A stretch of DNA of 64,000 nt from an uncultured Kiritimatiellota bacterium (lineage in GTDB: Bacteria > Verrucomicrobiota > Kiritimatiellia > RFP12 > UBA1067): NCBI GenBank assembly GCA_934621385.1, contig CAKTUI010000006.1, positions 1 to 64,000 of the forward strand, read 5' to 3'. The notes under the pieces are model-generated. The model did no database searches, had not been told where the DNA came from, and saw only the letters and a program-made list of their open reading frames with translations. Each line of letters starts with the position of its first letter. The first letter of the stretch is position 1. Of the stretch, positions 33,565 through 42,658 are shown piece by piece. Both the position numbers and the translations under genes were made by a program.

Positions 33565-34725
33565 TCACTTTCTCTTGTTCAGCAAACGAAGATCCTCACC
33601 TAAATCTCCCGCATTCGAGACATCGTCTATTGTTCGGCTTATTCCTAATATCTCATACCTAATTGAAGATGGATTATCTGGGACGCTTACCCCTGCCGAC
33701 GACCCAACTTTAATTGCAGCGTCCGTACAATTAAATGTAGTGACAGCATATGTGCCAGGATTGGCCTTAAACTTTTCCACATATTGAAGCCCTTTAAGAA
33801 AACTTTTCATCCCAATCTCCCATTCATGAGAAACCTCTTCTGTGTGTTGTTCGTCAGGGATGACAACAATTCCTGGCGCAGAAAGATGACGAGGATATTG
33901 TATTTTTTGTTTTGGATAGTACCCTGTTGGTTGATTTACTAATTCTTTCTGGACTCCTTCTTGGGCGATTTCGATATTTGAAGTTCTAAATTCCCACCAT
34001 ACATGTCCGACATCATAATTTCCATTCCTGTCTACTTCATACGGCTGCCGATCGCCCCCCTTGCCTGGCTGGTCGACATAAACAATGAAGGCCGTCCTAA
34101 CAACTACAACCGTGTACTCATCATAATAAGCAGGAACCTTACTGCAAGTAGCCCGAATCCGATACTTCCCTATTGGCGGAAATTTCTTGCTCTTAATGAG
34201 CCGCAGAGTCAGCCCTTCACCAGACGGTCCACCATCACTACTCCAAACAACTGAAGAATCCCCAACATCACTGTCGGCAGTCAGTTTGAGTACTGCCGAA
34301 TTATCCACCGTGGAGACATACCGTGCATGCTTCGCCTTCTCGACCGCCAACCGCTCCGTCTTGTCAATCGCCAACTTTATCAAAAGAATACGGCCACCAA
34401 CCGGATCCTCCTTGCCTTTTGTCTCTTTCACTCGCCACTCAATTGTCTGCCCTATTGCAATCGTTCTCTTATTGGGGTTGGGCTTTAGGAGTACCCATTT
34501 CTTGGGATTCACTGCTGCGACCTCAATTTGTGCAACAAAATTACTCCCCGCACAATCACGGTCCACCGTCAAATAAAAATCCTCACCATTTAGATAAACT
34601 CCCAAAACGCCCTTTGTCCTGCATTCAACCGAGACGAAAGCGTTCGCCGCCCGATTTGAGCACAAGGCAACAAAAGGGATAAGTAATCCCAAAAGAAATA
34701 TGACGACTATCCTATATCGCCTCAT
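33565..34725 (-). CDS. Secreted protein with a possible permuted papain-like C-terminal domain
   Basis: A 386-residue protein with a signal peptide (IVVIFLLGLLIPFVALC), a beta-rich middle, and a C-terminal domain where a His precedes a Cys (GHVWWEFRT, then TTFNCTDAAIKVG). That order and spacing suggest a circularly permuted NlpC/P60-like or similar cysteine-peptidase fold, but it is only a suspicion. Start taken at the ATG at 34725; an in-frame TTG lies 9 nt upstream. A TATACT hexamer on the minus strand at about 34780 may be its -10, and an array of TGCGCA sites lies further upstream. Confidence 0.55.
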   Translation of the reverse strand: MRRYRIVVIFLLGLLIPFVALCSNRAANAFVSVECRTKGVLGVYLNGEDFYLTVDRDCAGSNFVAQIEVAAVNPKKWVLLKPNPNKRTIAIGQTIEWRVKETKGKEDPVGGRILLIKLAIDKTERLAVEKAKHARYVSTVDNSAVLKLTADSDVGDSSVVWSSDGGPSGEGLTLRLIKSKKFPPIGKYRIRATCSKVPAYYDEYTVVVVRTAFIVYVDQPGKGGDRQPYEVDRNGNYDVGHVWWEFRTSNIEIAQEGVQKELVNQPTGYYPKQKIQYPRHLSAPGIVVIPDEQHTEEVSHEWEIGMKSFLKGLQYVEKFKANPGTYAVTTFNCTDAAIKVGSSAGVSVPDNPSSIRYEILGISRTIDDVSNAGDLGEDLRLLNKRK

Positions 34726-34889
34726 TGCATTCAAGACAGGCCGGACTTCATTGATGGTTTTCTTCTTACCCGAAAACAGGAGTATAGTCTAACATAACTG
34801 ACCATCGCTCCGCAAGTGAATCCTCGCGACACTTCACACGATGTAGCGGCGTAGCTTTCCCCGCCTTTCGGGCTTTCCGTGTTCAACGG

Positions 34890-34985
34890 TGCGCACGACA
34901 AGCCCGACTCGTGCGCATCCCTGTCGCCCATCATGCGCACCGCACAACGCCGCGATGCGCACGACGGCACATCACTCAATGCGCA
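34890..34985. repeat. Five TGCGCA palindromes at 22-22-22-24 bp spacing
   Basis: TGCGCA begins at 34890, 34912, 34934, 34956 and 34980. The bases between are not conserved. The last copy lies within the 3' end of the glycoside hydrolase gene; the other four are intergenic, upstream of the gene starting at 34725. Confidence 0.85.
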
Positions 34986-37900
34986 AGGCGCGGAGGCGCA
35001 CCCCGGCACGCTGGGAGCCAAACGGCCTGAACTGCAAGTTGATGCGGGTAATCGCAACCGCGTCACTTGCGACGAGCCTCCTCAACGGAATACGAATCGT
35101 CTGCCAAGTCGTCGGGTCCGCGTCGACTTGCGCCCCCCGATCGGCCACGTACGCGCCCGACTTCTCTTCACCGTCCGCCGTCCGATAGCCGAACAGGAAC
35201 TGCGGAGTCGCTGCAGGCTGCGTGGCCGCTCCAGCGGACGTCTCGCCCAAGTTGACTTCCACGACAAAGCTGCGGTTCGTCACATCGTCCGCCGTCAGAG
35301 GAATCGCCTGGCGCAAGGCGGACGTGTTGCCCGCCCAATCGGAGGAGGCATCCGAGACCAGGACGTCCACGACCCCGTCCTTCACCACCGTCTTGATTCC
35401 GCCCCAATTGACAAAATTCAAGTTATCCTCCGCAAAACCCGCAACGAACGGGTTCTCCGACGGCATCTCAAGCGACAGTGCGGCAATCATCACGCCCTTC
35501 GTCCTCTCTTCAAACAAGACCGAGGCGATGGACTTGCCGGGCTGCGGATTGCCGCGCCGCGCCATCCAAAGCGTCTTCCCGGCATGATTGCGCCAGCCGA
35601 CCAACTGGCGGTCATTCGGCTCCGCAAAATCAAGCGCGGCGGAAGTTCCGTCCGCATAGTTCAAACGGACGGTGAAAAGCGTCCCCTTCGCCCCATCGGG
35701 AACTGCATAGAGGACATGGACGGCATTCGCCTTGCCCTCGCTCGGAACAGTGATTGCGCCCCGATCGAGGCCGATGCCCGAGCGTCCGTCATTCTGGTCA
35801 ATGCGGATGAACTCGAACGGAATGCCCTCGCAGACCTGGCGACCCCATGGAATCTTCCCGAAGACGTCCTCAAGCGCCACATTGGCCGCACGGCTCAAAT
35901 CCACGAGTCGAACGCTGGCCGAATCGACCCAATAGGCATCCGTCGAGGCATCGGGACGATTCGCGGCAATCCAATCCGAGAGTCCGGCAAGAAACGTTGC
36001 GGGGGATTCCGGCTCCTGGGCGAGGCGACGGGGCGATCCGCGCAGGACAACCGGCTCAAAGGGCAGCAACTTCACCAGCAATTCGCCCGCATCCGTCCGC
36101 GTCACGCCCTTGCGGGTCGAGACATCCACCCATCCCCGGCAGTCCGCGCCGACGCTCTGCGGATTCAGGCGAATGGCACGCGGCGCAAGGCCATGGTTGA
36201 TGAGGATGAAGCCGGTGCCCCGCGCATTCCGCGCCGCCGCGCACTCGACATCGGGCAACTCCTCCCCGCTTCGCGCATCCGTAATGATGCAGGATGGGGC
36301 AATGCCAAGCCCTTCGGCGACCTGGCGGTAATAGGCGGCCGCCTCACGAGCCGACAGGCGACGGGGAAGATGGATGAGATGGCCGCGTCCAAGCGCCTGG
36401 TTCCGCCCTGTCACAAAAGCGGACGGATTCTTCTCGCCCCATTCCGTCAGATCCAGCTTGTTCTCGACGGTCAGAAGCGTGCCGCCCTTCTCCACCCAGC
36501 GGCGCAGGCGGTCGTTCGTTTCGGGGAGCGTCGCGTCCACGCCTGCCGCGACAAGGAGTTTGACATCCTTCAGGTGCCGGGCATCGAGCTGTTCCTCATA
36601 AACGACCTTAATCGGCAGTCGGGCGGCCAGCAGAGCCAGCACCGCCTCACGCGTGTAGGTTGCGTTCGGGTGCTTTTCCGCACGATCGAGGCGTTCCGTC
36701 GGCTGGGAGATAAGGACGGCAATCGAATTCGTCAGACCACGAAAACGCGGCGTAAAGAGATCGTTCACGAGGGCAACATCCCGCGCCGCATCCTTGATGC
36801 CGGCAAAGGCCTCCGGCTTGACCGCCGCCGGATTGAGACATTCATAGGGCAGGACTTCGGCCAAAATCTGCGGTCCGTTCGGCTTCTTCCAGGTCCCATC
36901 CCTGCGTGGACGCCGCCCCCACTTAAAGTAGTAGAAACCATTGATGCCGCGAGCATACTCCTGAAGAATCGCCGCACGGTGATAGGAGCGCGTCGCCCCG
37001 AGATAGGTCTCGCCATCCACAATTGGACGATTCCCGGCAATGGCGAGACAGGCCAGCACCTCATAGGGACCACCCCCGCCTGTCGGGGCCATGACAATGT
37101 CCGTCGTCTCGTTGGCGAGAAGCGGATTCACGAAGCCAAAGCCAATGCCCAGCGGCTGGAAGCAGGTCCGCGCCTCGGGGTCGACCTCACGGAGGGCCTC
37201 CTTGCCGCGTTTCATGCCCCGGGCGAAAAGCCGCTCATTGAACTTGATGCGGGCGACTTTCCGTGCCGCCGGTGGGGCATCCGCCGGAATTGACGCGGCA
37301 AATTTCTCAAACAGCTTGTCCGCAAGAGGCGTGTCGTCCTCGTATGTCGGCTCATTGAAAAGCTCGTAGACCATCGGCTTCACGCCATGCTCACGAAGTT
37401 CCTTCGCGCCACTCTGCCACATCTCCTTATAGAGGGTAAAGCCCTCTTCCGAAATCAGCGAATAGGGCATAAAGTGGCAGGAACCGTGCGAAAAGGCATC
37501 CTTTGACGGTGGACGGCTGGGGTCGTAGGTCAATCCGCCATGCGACCAACCGGCGCACGTGAAGTCAACGAAGACCGGAAGCCCGCACTTGTAGTAGCCG
37601 TCGGCACACGCCCAGTCCAACTGCGCCCCGGCCTGCCAGAACCACCTCTCGGGACGATACTTGCGCAACCACGAGACGGAGACCTCACCGCCGGAGGCAT
37701 TGAACCCAAGGCGATCGAACTGCTCACGGGTCGGCGGCTTCTCATAAAGCCACTCCCAACCGGGAATGTTCATGAAAAACGGCTCATATTCACTCAGACT
37801 GGGCACACCGTAGATGATGTTGCCGAACAGGAAAAGCGGCCGTCCGTCCTTCTGAAAGCCACCGCCCGCCGAAAAGGTCACGGACTCATCCTTCGACACC

Positions 37901-38007
37901 TGCGCCTGCGCGGCACCAGACACCGACAAAACTGAGAAGGATGAGAGAAAAAGAAGCAAAACGCATAGAAAGCGCCCCATTCCAAGATTGCCATTCGTCT
38001 TTCGCAT
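34972..38007 (-). CDS. Secreted glycoside hydrolase, clan GH-A-like, multidomain
   Basis: A 1011-residue protein with an N-terminal signal peptide (FLCVLLLFLSSFSVLSVSG). Residues ~50-400 form a TIM-barrel with the acid/base candidate Glu219 in YELFNEPTYED and nucleophile candidate Glu333 in PIVDGETYLG, the NEP and E-T pairing of clan GH-A. Residues ~430-640 recall the Rossmann-like trimerisation domain of GH42-type beta-galactosidases (VLLVAAGVDATLPETNDRLRRWVEKGGTLL). Two or more beta-sandwich domains follow. The substrate is unknown. The ATG at 38007 lies 7 nt after a TGGTATACT element. Confidence 0.75.
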   Translation of the reverse strand: MRKTNGNLGMGRFLCVLLLFLSSFSVLSVSGAAQAQVSKDESVTFSAGGGFQKDGRPLFLFGNIIYGVPSLSEYEPFFMNIPGWEWLYEKPPTREQFDRLGFNASGGEVSVSWLRKYRPERWFWQAGAQLDWACADGYYKCGLPVFVDFTCAGWSHGGLTYDPSRPPSKDAFSHGSCHFMPYSLISEEGFTLYKEMWQSGAKELREHGVKPMVYELFNEPTYEDDTPLADKLFEKFAASIPADAPPAARKVARIKFNERLFARGMKRGKEALREVDPEARTCFQPLGIGFGFVNPLLANETTDIVMAPTGGGGPYEVLACLAIAGNRPIVDGETYLGATRSYHRAAILQEYARGINGFYYFKWGRRPRRDGTWKKPNGPQILAEVLPYECLNPAAVKPEAFAGIKDAARDVALVNDLFTPRFRGLTNSIAVLISQPTERLDRAEKHPNATYTREAVLALLAARLPIKVVYEEQLDARHLKDVKLLVAAGVDATLPETNDRLRRWVEKGGTLLTVENKLDLTEWGEKNPSAFVTGRNQALGRGHLIHLPRRLSAREAAAYYRQVAEGLGIAPSCIITDARSGEELPDVECAAARNARGTGFILINHGLAPRAIRLNPQSVGADCRGWVDVSTRKGVTRTDAGELLVKLLPFEPVVLRGSPRRLAQEPESPATFLAGLSDWIAANRPDASTDAYWVDSASVRLVDLSRAANVALEDVFGKIPWGRQVCEGIPFEFIRIDQNDGRSGIGLDRGAITVPSEGKANAVHVLYAVPDGAKGTLFTVRLNYADGTSAALDFAEPNDRQLVGWRNHAGKTLWMARRGNPQPGKSIASVLFEERTKGVMIAALSLEMPSENPFVAGFAEDNLNFVNWGGIKTVVKDGVVDVLVSDASSDWAGNTSALRQAIPLTADDVTNRSFVVEVNLGETSAGAATQPAATPQFLFGYRTADGEEKSGAYVADRGAQVDADPTTWQTIRIPLRRLVASDAVAITRINLQFRPFGSQRAGVRLRALRIE

Positions 38008-38014
38008 AAGAGGA

Positions 38015-38023
38015 AGTATACCA
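38015..38023 (-). promoter_or_regulatory. Extended -10 promoter of the glycoside hydrolase, leaderless
   Basis: Minus strand TGGTATACT, 7 nt before the ATG at 38007. Confidence 0.6.
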
Positions 38024-38123
38024 TACCCCTTCTCCGGGGGTCAAGGGTGCCCGCTCGCAGAAAATCGGCAAGTTGACGCGTGCGGGGCGTGGCCCCGCCA
38101 ACCGAACGGGGGCAGGTAGAATA

Positions 38124-38132
38124 TGGTATAAT
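38124..38132 (+). promoter_or_regulatory. Extended -10 promoter of the lpxC-like gene, leaderless
   Basis: TGGTATAAT, 8 nt before the ATG at 38141; the interval is too short for a Shine-Dalgarno site. Confidence 0.65.
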
Positions 38133-38140
38133 AAGCCCAA

Positions 38141-39166
38141 ATGCAGATGCCTGAATACAAGATTGGAAGAACCGTATTCGGAAGCGAGGCCTCCATTGCC
38201 GCCGCCTACGAATCGTTTCGTGAACAGGAAATTGACGAGATTCGCCTTGCCGCCAACCGCGCTTCGCCTTTCCCCGCCAAGCGCATCACATTGGCTGGCG
38301 AAGCCTCCGTTGCCGGTGTCGGAACCTTCAAGGGCAGCGAGAAACAGGTCCTGACCTTCGCACCAAGCGAGCGTCCCGGCTGGTGGATTCGCCGCATGGA
38401 CCATCCCGAGCAACTGGATACCCAGGTGGACATCTCCAACCTCTGGACGAGCGCACAGAACCTCGTGCTTCGCTCGGGCAGTCCACACAACTACCTGCGC
38501 ATGGTCGAGCACATCATCGCCCTCAAGGCCGGCCTCGGCCTGGACGATGTCCTGCTGAAGGTCAAGAGCGGCGACCCGCCCCTCTTCGACCAGTCCTCGC
38601 TGCCGCTCATCAAGGCCGTCGACCACGCGAAGACATGCGCACGCGCCGCGGACGCGACCTATGTCACGGTCAGGGAGCCTGTCGCCTTCGGCGGAAAACG
38701 CGGCGATTTTCTGCTCTTCTTCCCAGCCAAGGAAGGCCAACGCAACCTCCGCATCGACTGCGCCATTTCATGGAACACCGTCATCGGCAAGCAACGCGTC
38801 CTGTTTGACGTGACGCCCGAGACCTTCCGTTATGCCGCGCTCGCCCGGACGAATGCCACGCACCGCCAGTACGTGCTCGCCAAGACCGTCGGCAAACTTT
38901 TTGCCGCGACGCGGAACTGGGGCTACAACGAGAAGAACATCCTCATTCACGGCCCGCGCAAGTTCTATACGGAGCCGCGCTTCCCCGTCAATGGCAAGTT
39001 CCTCGAACCCGTCTGGCATCGGGCGACGCTGGATCTCATGGCTGCGCTCTCGCTGACTGGCGCGGACCGCTTCATCGGCACGGTCGTCAGCTACCGCGCA
39101 GGACACACCCTTGATTGCGACGCCATTCGCGCCCTCTACAGAAACAACCTGATATGCTCAATCTGA
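38141..39166 (+). CDS. lpxC: LpxC-like UDP-3-O-acyl-GlcNAc deacetylase
   Basis: A 341-residue protein that carries all the LpxC key residues despite weak overall similarity: Glu123-His124 in MVEHIIALKAGLGLDD (E78/H79 of E. coli), His293 and Asp297 in VWHRATLDLM (H238/D242), and His322 in YRAGHTL (H265). The family Lys next to the first of these is Arg294 here. About 46 extra residues precede the LpxC core. The reaction is the committed step of lipid A synthesis. The next gene starts 13 nt inside it, so they are coupled. The divergence leaves room for an altered substrate. Confidence 0.8.
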   Translation: MQMPEYKIGRTVFGSEASIAAAYESFREQEIDEIRLAANRASPFPAKRITLAGEASVAGVGTFKGSEKQVLTFAPSERPGWWIRRMDHPEQLDTQVDISNLWTSAQNLVLRSGSPHNYLRMVEHIIALKAGLGLDDVLLKVKSGDPPLFDQSSLPLIKAVDHAKTCARAADATYVTVREPVAFGGKRGDFLLFFPAKEGQRNLRIDCAISWNTVIGKQRVLFDVTPETFRYAALARTNATHRQYVLAKTVGKLFAATRNWGYNEKNILIHGPRKFYTEPRFPVNGKFLEPVWHRATLDLMAALSLTGADRFIGTVVSYRAGHTLDCDAIRALYRNNLICSI

Positions 39167-39969
39167 AACTTACGCGCCCACTCATCGTCTTCGACATTGA
39201 GTCGACCGGGACATCCCCGCGCCGCGATCGCATCATCGAGCTTGCGGCCATCAAGGTCATGCCCGACGGAACCGAAGTCCCGATGTGCTGGCTTCTGAAC
39301 CCGACCATCCCGATTCCGCCCGAAACGACGGCCATCCACGGCATCACGGACGAACTCGTGAAGGACTGCCCGACGTTTGCGGATATGTCGAAATGGATTT
39401 TCGACTACTTCAAGGACTGCGACCTCTCGGGCTTCAATTCGGACCGCTTTGACATTCCGATTCTTGAGGAGGAGTTCGCTCGGTGCGGACTGAACTTCGC
39501 CTCCTCCGCACGCAAGCACGTTGATGTGCAGCGCATCTATCACCGCAAGGAGCCTCGCGACCTCACCTCCGCCGTCAAGTTCTACTGTAACCGTCCTCAC
39601 ACGGGCGCACATGGTGCCGAGGCGGATACACGTGCCACGCTGGACGTGCTGAAGGCGCAACTTGAGAAGTACGACGATCTGCCGAAGTCGGTGGACGAGA
39701 TGGACGAATACCTCGTGCCGCACGATCCGCTGAACGCCGATCGCCAGGGCATGCTGCGCTGGAAGGATGGGGAACTCTGCATCAACTTCGGTAAGAAGAA
39801 AGGCGAACCTCTTCGGCGCATGATGTTGAATGAGCCAGGCTACCTGCGCTGGATTGTCAAGGGCGACTTTGACACCGACGTGCGGATGATTGTGCAGGAT
39901 CTCGTTGAGAACGGACGGCTTCCGCCCATTCCTCCCGAGGCACGAAAGCCGACCACGCCAGCCAAGTGA
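39154..39969 (+). CDS. DnaQ-type 3'-5' exonuclease
   Basis: A 271-residue DEDDh exonuclease: FDIESTGTSPRRDRIIEL (ExoI, Asp and Glu), LSGFNSDRFDIPILEEEF (ExoII) and HGAEADTRATLDVL (ExoIII, His and Asp). Residues ~180-271 form an additional domain with GKKKGEPLRRMMLNEPGYLRWIVKGDF, a motif often found after such exonucleases. The likely role is DNA or RNA 3' trimming, possibly proofreading. The start at 39154 overlaps the lpxC-like end by 13 nt. A strong terminator follows. Confidence 0.9.
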   Translation: MLNLKLTRPLIVFDIESTGTSPRRDRIIELAAIKVMPDGTEVPMCWLLNPTIPIPPETTAIHGITDELVKDCPTFADMSKWIFDYFKDCDLSGFNSDRFDIPILEEEFARCGLNFASSARKHVDVQRIYHRKEPRDLTSAVKFYCNRPHTGAHGAEADTRATLDVLKAQLEKYDDLPKSVDEMDEYLVPHDPLNADRQGMLRWKDGELCINFGKKKGEPLRRMMLNEPGYLRWIVKGDFDTDVRMIVQDLVENGRLPPIPPEARKPTTPAK

Positions 39970-39974
39970 GAGAG

Positions 39975-40002
39975 AAGTGCCGCCGGAGTTCCGGCGGCAC
40001 TT
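39975..40002 (+). terminator. Terminator after the exonuclease gene
   Basis: A 13-bp perfect stem (39975-39987 with 39990-40002) starting 6 bp after the stop, ending in TTT. It would terminate the lpxC-like/exonuclease transcript. Confidence 0.8.
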
Positions 40003-40113
40003 TGACTTCACCCACCTTTCCAGCGCAGCAGTTTTCGACTGAACCTATTGCCCCGCCGAGAAAATCGGGAAGCGACATTTCCCATAGAATTGGGGCTTTT
40101 CCACATTCCCCCC

Positions 40114-40142
40114 TTGCCAAAACCCGAAAAACTTGGTACATT
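40114..40142 (+). promoter_or_regulatory. Promoter of the HU gene
   Basis: TTGCCA at 40114-40119, a 17-bp spacer ending TGG, and TACATT at 40137-40142. Unlike the leaderless promoters here it has a recognisable -35, and it leaves a leader of about 50 nt. Confidence 0.55.
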
Positions 40143-40196
40143 ATGCACCAAACACGAGGGAAGTGTTCTCTTGTGATACAAAAAGGATCAAGAACA

Positions 40197-40520
40197 ATGG
40201 CTAAGTGTAAGAAAGAAGTCCCGACCACCAAGAGTGGTATTATGGCCGCGCTCGCCGAGGCCGCTGGCATCACCAAGGCCCAGGCCGTGACAGTCTATGA
40301 GACGCTCATCTGTCTCGCCTACGAGGGTGCTCGTGCGAACGAGAAGGGTTGGGTCATTCCTGGCCTTGGCAAGCTCCTCATCAAGAAGCAGGGTGCGCGT
40401 AAGGTTCGCAATCCGCAGACTGGCGAGGAAATCAAGAAGCCCGCGTGCAAGGTCGCGAAGTTCCGTCTCGCGAAGGCCGCGAAGGACGCCCTTGTTCCGC
40501 CGAAGGCCGCGAAGAAGTAA
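40197..40520 (+). CDS. HU/IHF-family DNA-binding protein
   Basis: A 107-residue HU-type nucleoid protein: KSGIMAALAEAAGITKAQAVTVYETL, GWVIPGLGKLLIKKQGARKVRNPQTGEEIKKPA (the DNA-binding arm with R-x-x-R-N-P-x-T-G-E) and a Lys/Ala-rich tail. AAAGGAT lies upstream of the ATG. It is a single gene closed by a strong terminator. Confidence 0.92.
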   Translation: MAKCKKEVPTTKSGIMAALAEAAGITKAQAVTVYETLICLAYEGARANEKGWVIPGLGKLLIKKQGARKVRNPQTGEEIKKPACKVAKFRLAKAAKDALVPPKAAKK

Positions 40521-40538
40521 TCCGCCTTCGAGCACAAG

Positions 40539-40579
40539 AACTGGCGCGCACCCCCTTGGAGTCCGCGCCAGTTTTTTAT
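40539..40579 (+). terminator. Terminator of the HU gene
   Basis: AACTGGCGCG (40539-40548) pairs with CGCGCCAGTT (40564-40573), followed by TTTTATT. It may also work for the convergent gene ending at 40635. Confidence 0.9.
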
Positions 40580-40634
40580 TGCCCAACCTACCGTGAGACT
40601 GCTCACTATCAAGGATCGACACTCATCCCCAAGC

Positions 40635-41624
40635 TCAAGATTTGATTGCCCCCTTCCATCCGCGACCAATGACGAGAGGCAACAGCCAAATCCAATGAGG
40701 CGCAAAGATCCAAGGTTCAGACATGCCCCAGCCGATGACGCAGTGAATGCCAACATCCACTGCAAGATATGAAGCATACGTGATCAGCAAGGGGTATTGG
40801 CGGAAACGAATTAACGCACAGAGACCCAAGAGTGCCGCAGGATAAACAAGGCAAGCCTGAACAAGACCCACCGGACGGATAAAAAAGCCATAGAGTTCGG
40901 TGGCAATATGACGATTCTCCGGAATCCAAGAAAGCGTTGCTGTAATTCCAGATCCAATGCCTCGACCTGTTAGATAGGCGCGGACAGCAAATGCACCAAC
41001 TCCCAGAAGCACGCAGAAAACCGAGGCACCTGTAATTTTCGCCTTCTTTTTCCAATCACCACAAGTCGCCACATAAGCCAAAATGGGCTTGATTCCATTC
41101 GTCAGCGTAATCAATCCATTCAATACGGCCAAGACGCACACCATGACTGGAAAGGCATAATGTCCCCAGCGTTCCGTCACATATCGTCCATCTGTCATCG
41201 TATAAATACTTCCGACAAGTACGAACTGCGCCAGCGGGAAACTCTCCGGAATCCCTGCGATGAGCCAAGTAGTTGGAAAACTCAGCCAAACGATGAACCC
41301 AATCCAGCCCGCCATTCGCCAGATGAGCCAAGCTGTCGCCGTCGCAACCGCCGGCATCACAAGGAGATAGGCTTCATTCCAAATATGCTGCAACACAACC
41401 AAGGGCGAGGCAACGATCCCGAGTCCCGGGTGACGGAATCCAAAGTAGCCAATCCACCGCCAGTCACTAATCTGCTCGACAAAGGCCCGATAATCCCAAC
41501 CCCAGACTTCATCCAGCCTATGTGCGTTCACATACCCACGTAGCACCACGGCAAAAGCCACAAATGCCGCGTAGATACCAATCCAAACAGCCGCCATCCA
41601 ATGGAATTGTCGCTTCTGATACAT
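40635..41624 (-). CDS. Polytopic membrane protein
   Basis: A 329-residue protein with about eight hydrophobic segments. An Asp-containing first loop (LDEVWGWDYRAF) after segment 1 and a conserved-looking FGFRHPGLGI recall GT-C-type or mannosyltransferase-like membrane enzymes, but no motif decides it. It is the last gene of the polysaccharide locus, 70 bp after the glycosyltransferase gene 41696-42658 and convergent with hup. Presumed role in glycan assembly, by location only. Confidence 0.5.
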   Translation of the reverse strand: MYQKRQFHWMAAVWIGIYAAFVAFAVVLRGYVNAHRLDEVWGWDYRAFVEQISDWRWIGYFGFRHPGLGIVASPLVVLQHIWNEAYLLVMPAVATATAWLIWRMAGWIGFIVWLSFPTTWLIAGIPESFPLAQFVLVGSIYTMTDGRYVTERWGHYAFPVMVCVLAVLNGLITLTNGIKPILAYVATCGDWKKKAKITGASVFCVLLGVGAFAVRAYLTGRGIGSGITATLSWIPENRHIATELYGFFIRPVGLVQACLVYPAALLGLCALIRFRQYPLLITYASYLAVDVGIHCVIGWGMSEPWIFAPHWIWLLPLVIGRGWKGAIKS

Positions 41625-41695
41625 GAATCAATAACTCATTTCAGAATTGCCAAATTTGGATAACACTGGAAATAATAAAGAAGCCATGAAGAATT

Positions 41696-42658
41696 TTATA
41701 TCTGCGGAATAGTCTCTCGCAGGGCTTCACAAAGGCTCTCGACGCACCCGCTTCGAAAGAGCCTAATAGTTCCTGGGTGCCGATTCGCAACAGCGACAAC
41801 TCCCGGATTATCGCTCGCCACGATCGGTCTTCCCAATTGTAAGTATTCAAATAATTTGAGCGGATAATTCCATTTCAAACTCGGAACCGATAGGTAAGGA
41901 ACAAGCAAGGCGCGGCATTCCCGTAGCCGCGCAAACGCCTCTTGTTGGGTCAAGCGACCCGCAAAGGTCACGGCCTCGCTTACCTTCACCGACGGTGGAT
42001 TGCCAATCCAAAGACAACTCACGCCACCCATTCGCCGTAGGGCTTCCGACACCAGAGGTCCACCCTTAGCCCAAGTCCAATTGCTCAAGACACCAATATC
42101 ATACCTGAGACAAGGCGAATTTTCAATTTTAGTTGGACAAAGATCCCTAAACGCGTCCTGCATTCGAAGTTCAACCTGTCCCGGAGAAGGATGATACCCT
42201 ATCTCCTCCAGAAGACCTGGATGAATGTTAAGAACAATTCGATCTGCCGACAGAGCCAATCGCCGCCACATCCAATCAATCAATCGGCGCAACCACCGAT
42301 AATGGTCGCGATACCCGAGACTTGGAGGATCCCAGAGAAACATCGTCCATGCGCACCCCTTGCGATGTTTCAACTGACGCGCCAAGAAAAGACAAGGAAA
42401 GTCAAATCCGGTGAAAAGTACCGTATCCTTGTCAACAATCCTCTCCAACAAATGAAAAAGAGACCCAAAAGAATGATAGTAAACAATGCGAGAACAGCGC
42501 ACGGCAATCGAATCCGGCACCTGGGAATCAGCAGGCACACACAAGGTTGTCTTATAGGAAGAAACGACCTCAAGTGGCTTCAAATAGACATTCGCATGAG
42601 GTGTAATCCAACTTGCAGACAAGTTGCTTCGTGTAATATAGACCGCCCGACGGTTCAT
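41696..42658 (-). CDS. Glycosyltransferase, GT-B fold (GT4-like)
   Basis: A 320-residue protein. The C-terminal half has the GT4-like arrangement: DIGVLSNWTWAKGGP, then ECRALLVPYLSVPSLKWNYPLKLFEYLQLGRPIVASDNPGV with the E-x-x-x-x-x-x-P type donor-binding loop. The N-terminal half is unlike common GT4 enzymes. The ATG at 42658 overlaps the stop of the upstream gene (ATGA) and follows AAAGGG. The sugar donor cannot be read. Confidence 0.75.
   Translation of the reverse strand: MNRRAVYITRSNLSASWITPHANVYLKPLEVVSSYKTTLCVPADSQVPDSIAVRCSRIVYYHSFGSLFHLLERIVDKDTVLFTGFDFPCLFLARQLKHRKGCAWTMFLWDPPSLGYRDHYRWLRRLIDWMWRRLALSADRIVLNIHPGLLEEIGYHPSPGQVELRMQDAFRDLCPTKIENSPCLRYDIGVLSNWTWAKGGPLVSEALRRMGGVSCLWIGNPPSVKVSEAVTFAGRLTQQEAFARLRECRALLVPYLSVPSLKWNYPLKLFEYLQLGRPIVASDNPGVVAVANRHPGTIRLFRSGCVESLCEALRETIPQI

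Noticed and set aside
34879..37293. An 804-codon plus-strand frame
   Set aside because: It is antisense to the glycoside hydrolase, whose signal peptide, catalytic motifs and promoter are convincing; the antisense product has shadow composition.
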